Assembly: GCA_050697275.1 (NCBI GenBank)
Contig: JBOGZI010000021.1
Span: 1 to 5,844, forward strand
Direction: 5' to 3'
DNA: 5,844 bases
Origin: JBOGZI01 sp050697275
GTDB taxonomy: Bacteria; Actinomycetota; Thermoleophilia; Solirubrobacterales; 70-9
In this document: piece after piece, positions 5,703 to 5,844 of the stretch
Layout of the letters: every line of letters begins with the position of its first letter
How positions within the stretch are numbered: position 1 is the first letter of the stretch
The notes under the pieces: generated by a model
The model's database searches: none
What the model was told of the DNA's origin: nothing
What the model saw: only the letters and a program-made list of their open reading frames with translations
Translations under genes and position numbers: made by a program

Positions 5703-5844
5703 ATGACGGCTGGGGACCAGGCCCGCTCCGGACCCGACCCGATCGGGGCCGCCCGCGATGCCGCCGATGCGGCCGGCGAGCGGCTCGAGCAGGCCGGTGA
5801 GCGGTTCGAGAACGCTCGGGCGGAGGCGGGAGAGCGGCTCGGCG
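5703..5844 (+). CDS. N-terminal part of an uncharacterised Ala/Glu/Arg-rich, probably coiled-coil protein
   Basis: The frame is open from the ATG at 5703 to the window end, with 47 codons visible and the rest of the gene outside. The protein starts MTAGDQARSGPDPIGAARDA and continues with a run of charged, alanine-rich sequence in which AGER recurs three times (AGERLEQ, AGERFEN, AGERLG). This looks like a long amphipathic helix or coiled coil. No signal peptide, membrane segment or known domain is seen in the part present. In-frame GTG codons at 5694 and 5700 are alternative starts. Codon third positions are strongly G/C, as in a real gene of this genome. It is divergent from the ArsR-type regulator, so the shared 100-base gap could control both. 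Function not recognised. Confidence 0.6.
   Translation, partial: MTAGDQARSGPDPIGAARDAADAAGERLEQAGERFENARAEAGERLG

Overview
The window is very GC-rich and almost fully coding, mostly on the minus strand. It suggests a high-GC actinobacterium, possibly of the Thermoleophilia/Solirubrobacter type. That placement is an inference from composition, the nrdR-nrdJ gene order and the style of the proteins; there is no rRNA or other marker here.

Region 1 (1-4118, minus) is the 5' part of a gene for a vitamin B12-dependent class II ribonucleotide reductase (nrdJ). The gene leaves the window at position 1 inside its C-terminal zinc-ribbon-like segment, so its stop is not seen. The reductase is interrupted in frame by a 432-residue intein (1188-2483). 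The intein has all the splicing motifs expected of a class 1 intein and a LAGLIDADG-type homing endonuclease with two acidic motifs. It sits exactly inside the conserved APTG/TISF loop of the active site, so the enzyme should work only after protein splicing. The intein is visibly less GC-rich than the exteins, as expected of a mobile element.

Region 2 (4115-4702, minus) is nrdR, the zinc-ribbon/ATP-cone repressor of ribonucleotide reductase genes. Its stop overlaps the nrdJ start (ATGA), so the two form a translationally coupled operon. A short leader upstream holds a very good palindromic NrdR box (4672-4687) lying over a promoter -10 element, plus a weaker second box (4638-4653). This fits autorepression of nrdRJ in response to nucleotide levels.

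Region 3 (4698-5620, minus) is a two-gene cassette: an ArsR-type winged-helix regulator followed 3 bases later by an AHSA1-like SRPBCC protein. The regulator's start region lies in a palindrome that is probably its own operator. No terminator is evident between this cassette and nrdR, so read-through is possible.

Region 4 (5703-5844, plus) is the divergent start of another gene, cut by the window end. It encodes an Ala/Glu/Arg-rich, probably coiled-coil N-terminus of unknown function.

No tRNA, rRNA, CRISPR array, insertion sequence or riboswitch was recognised.
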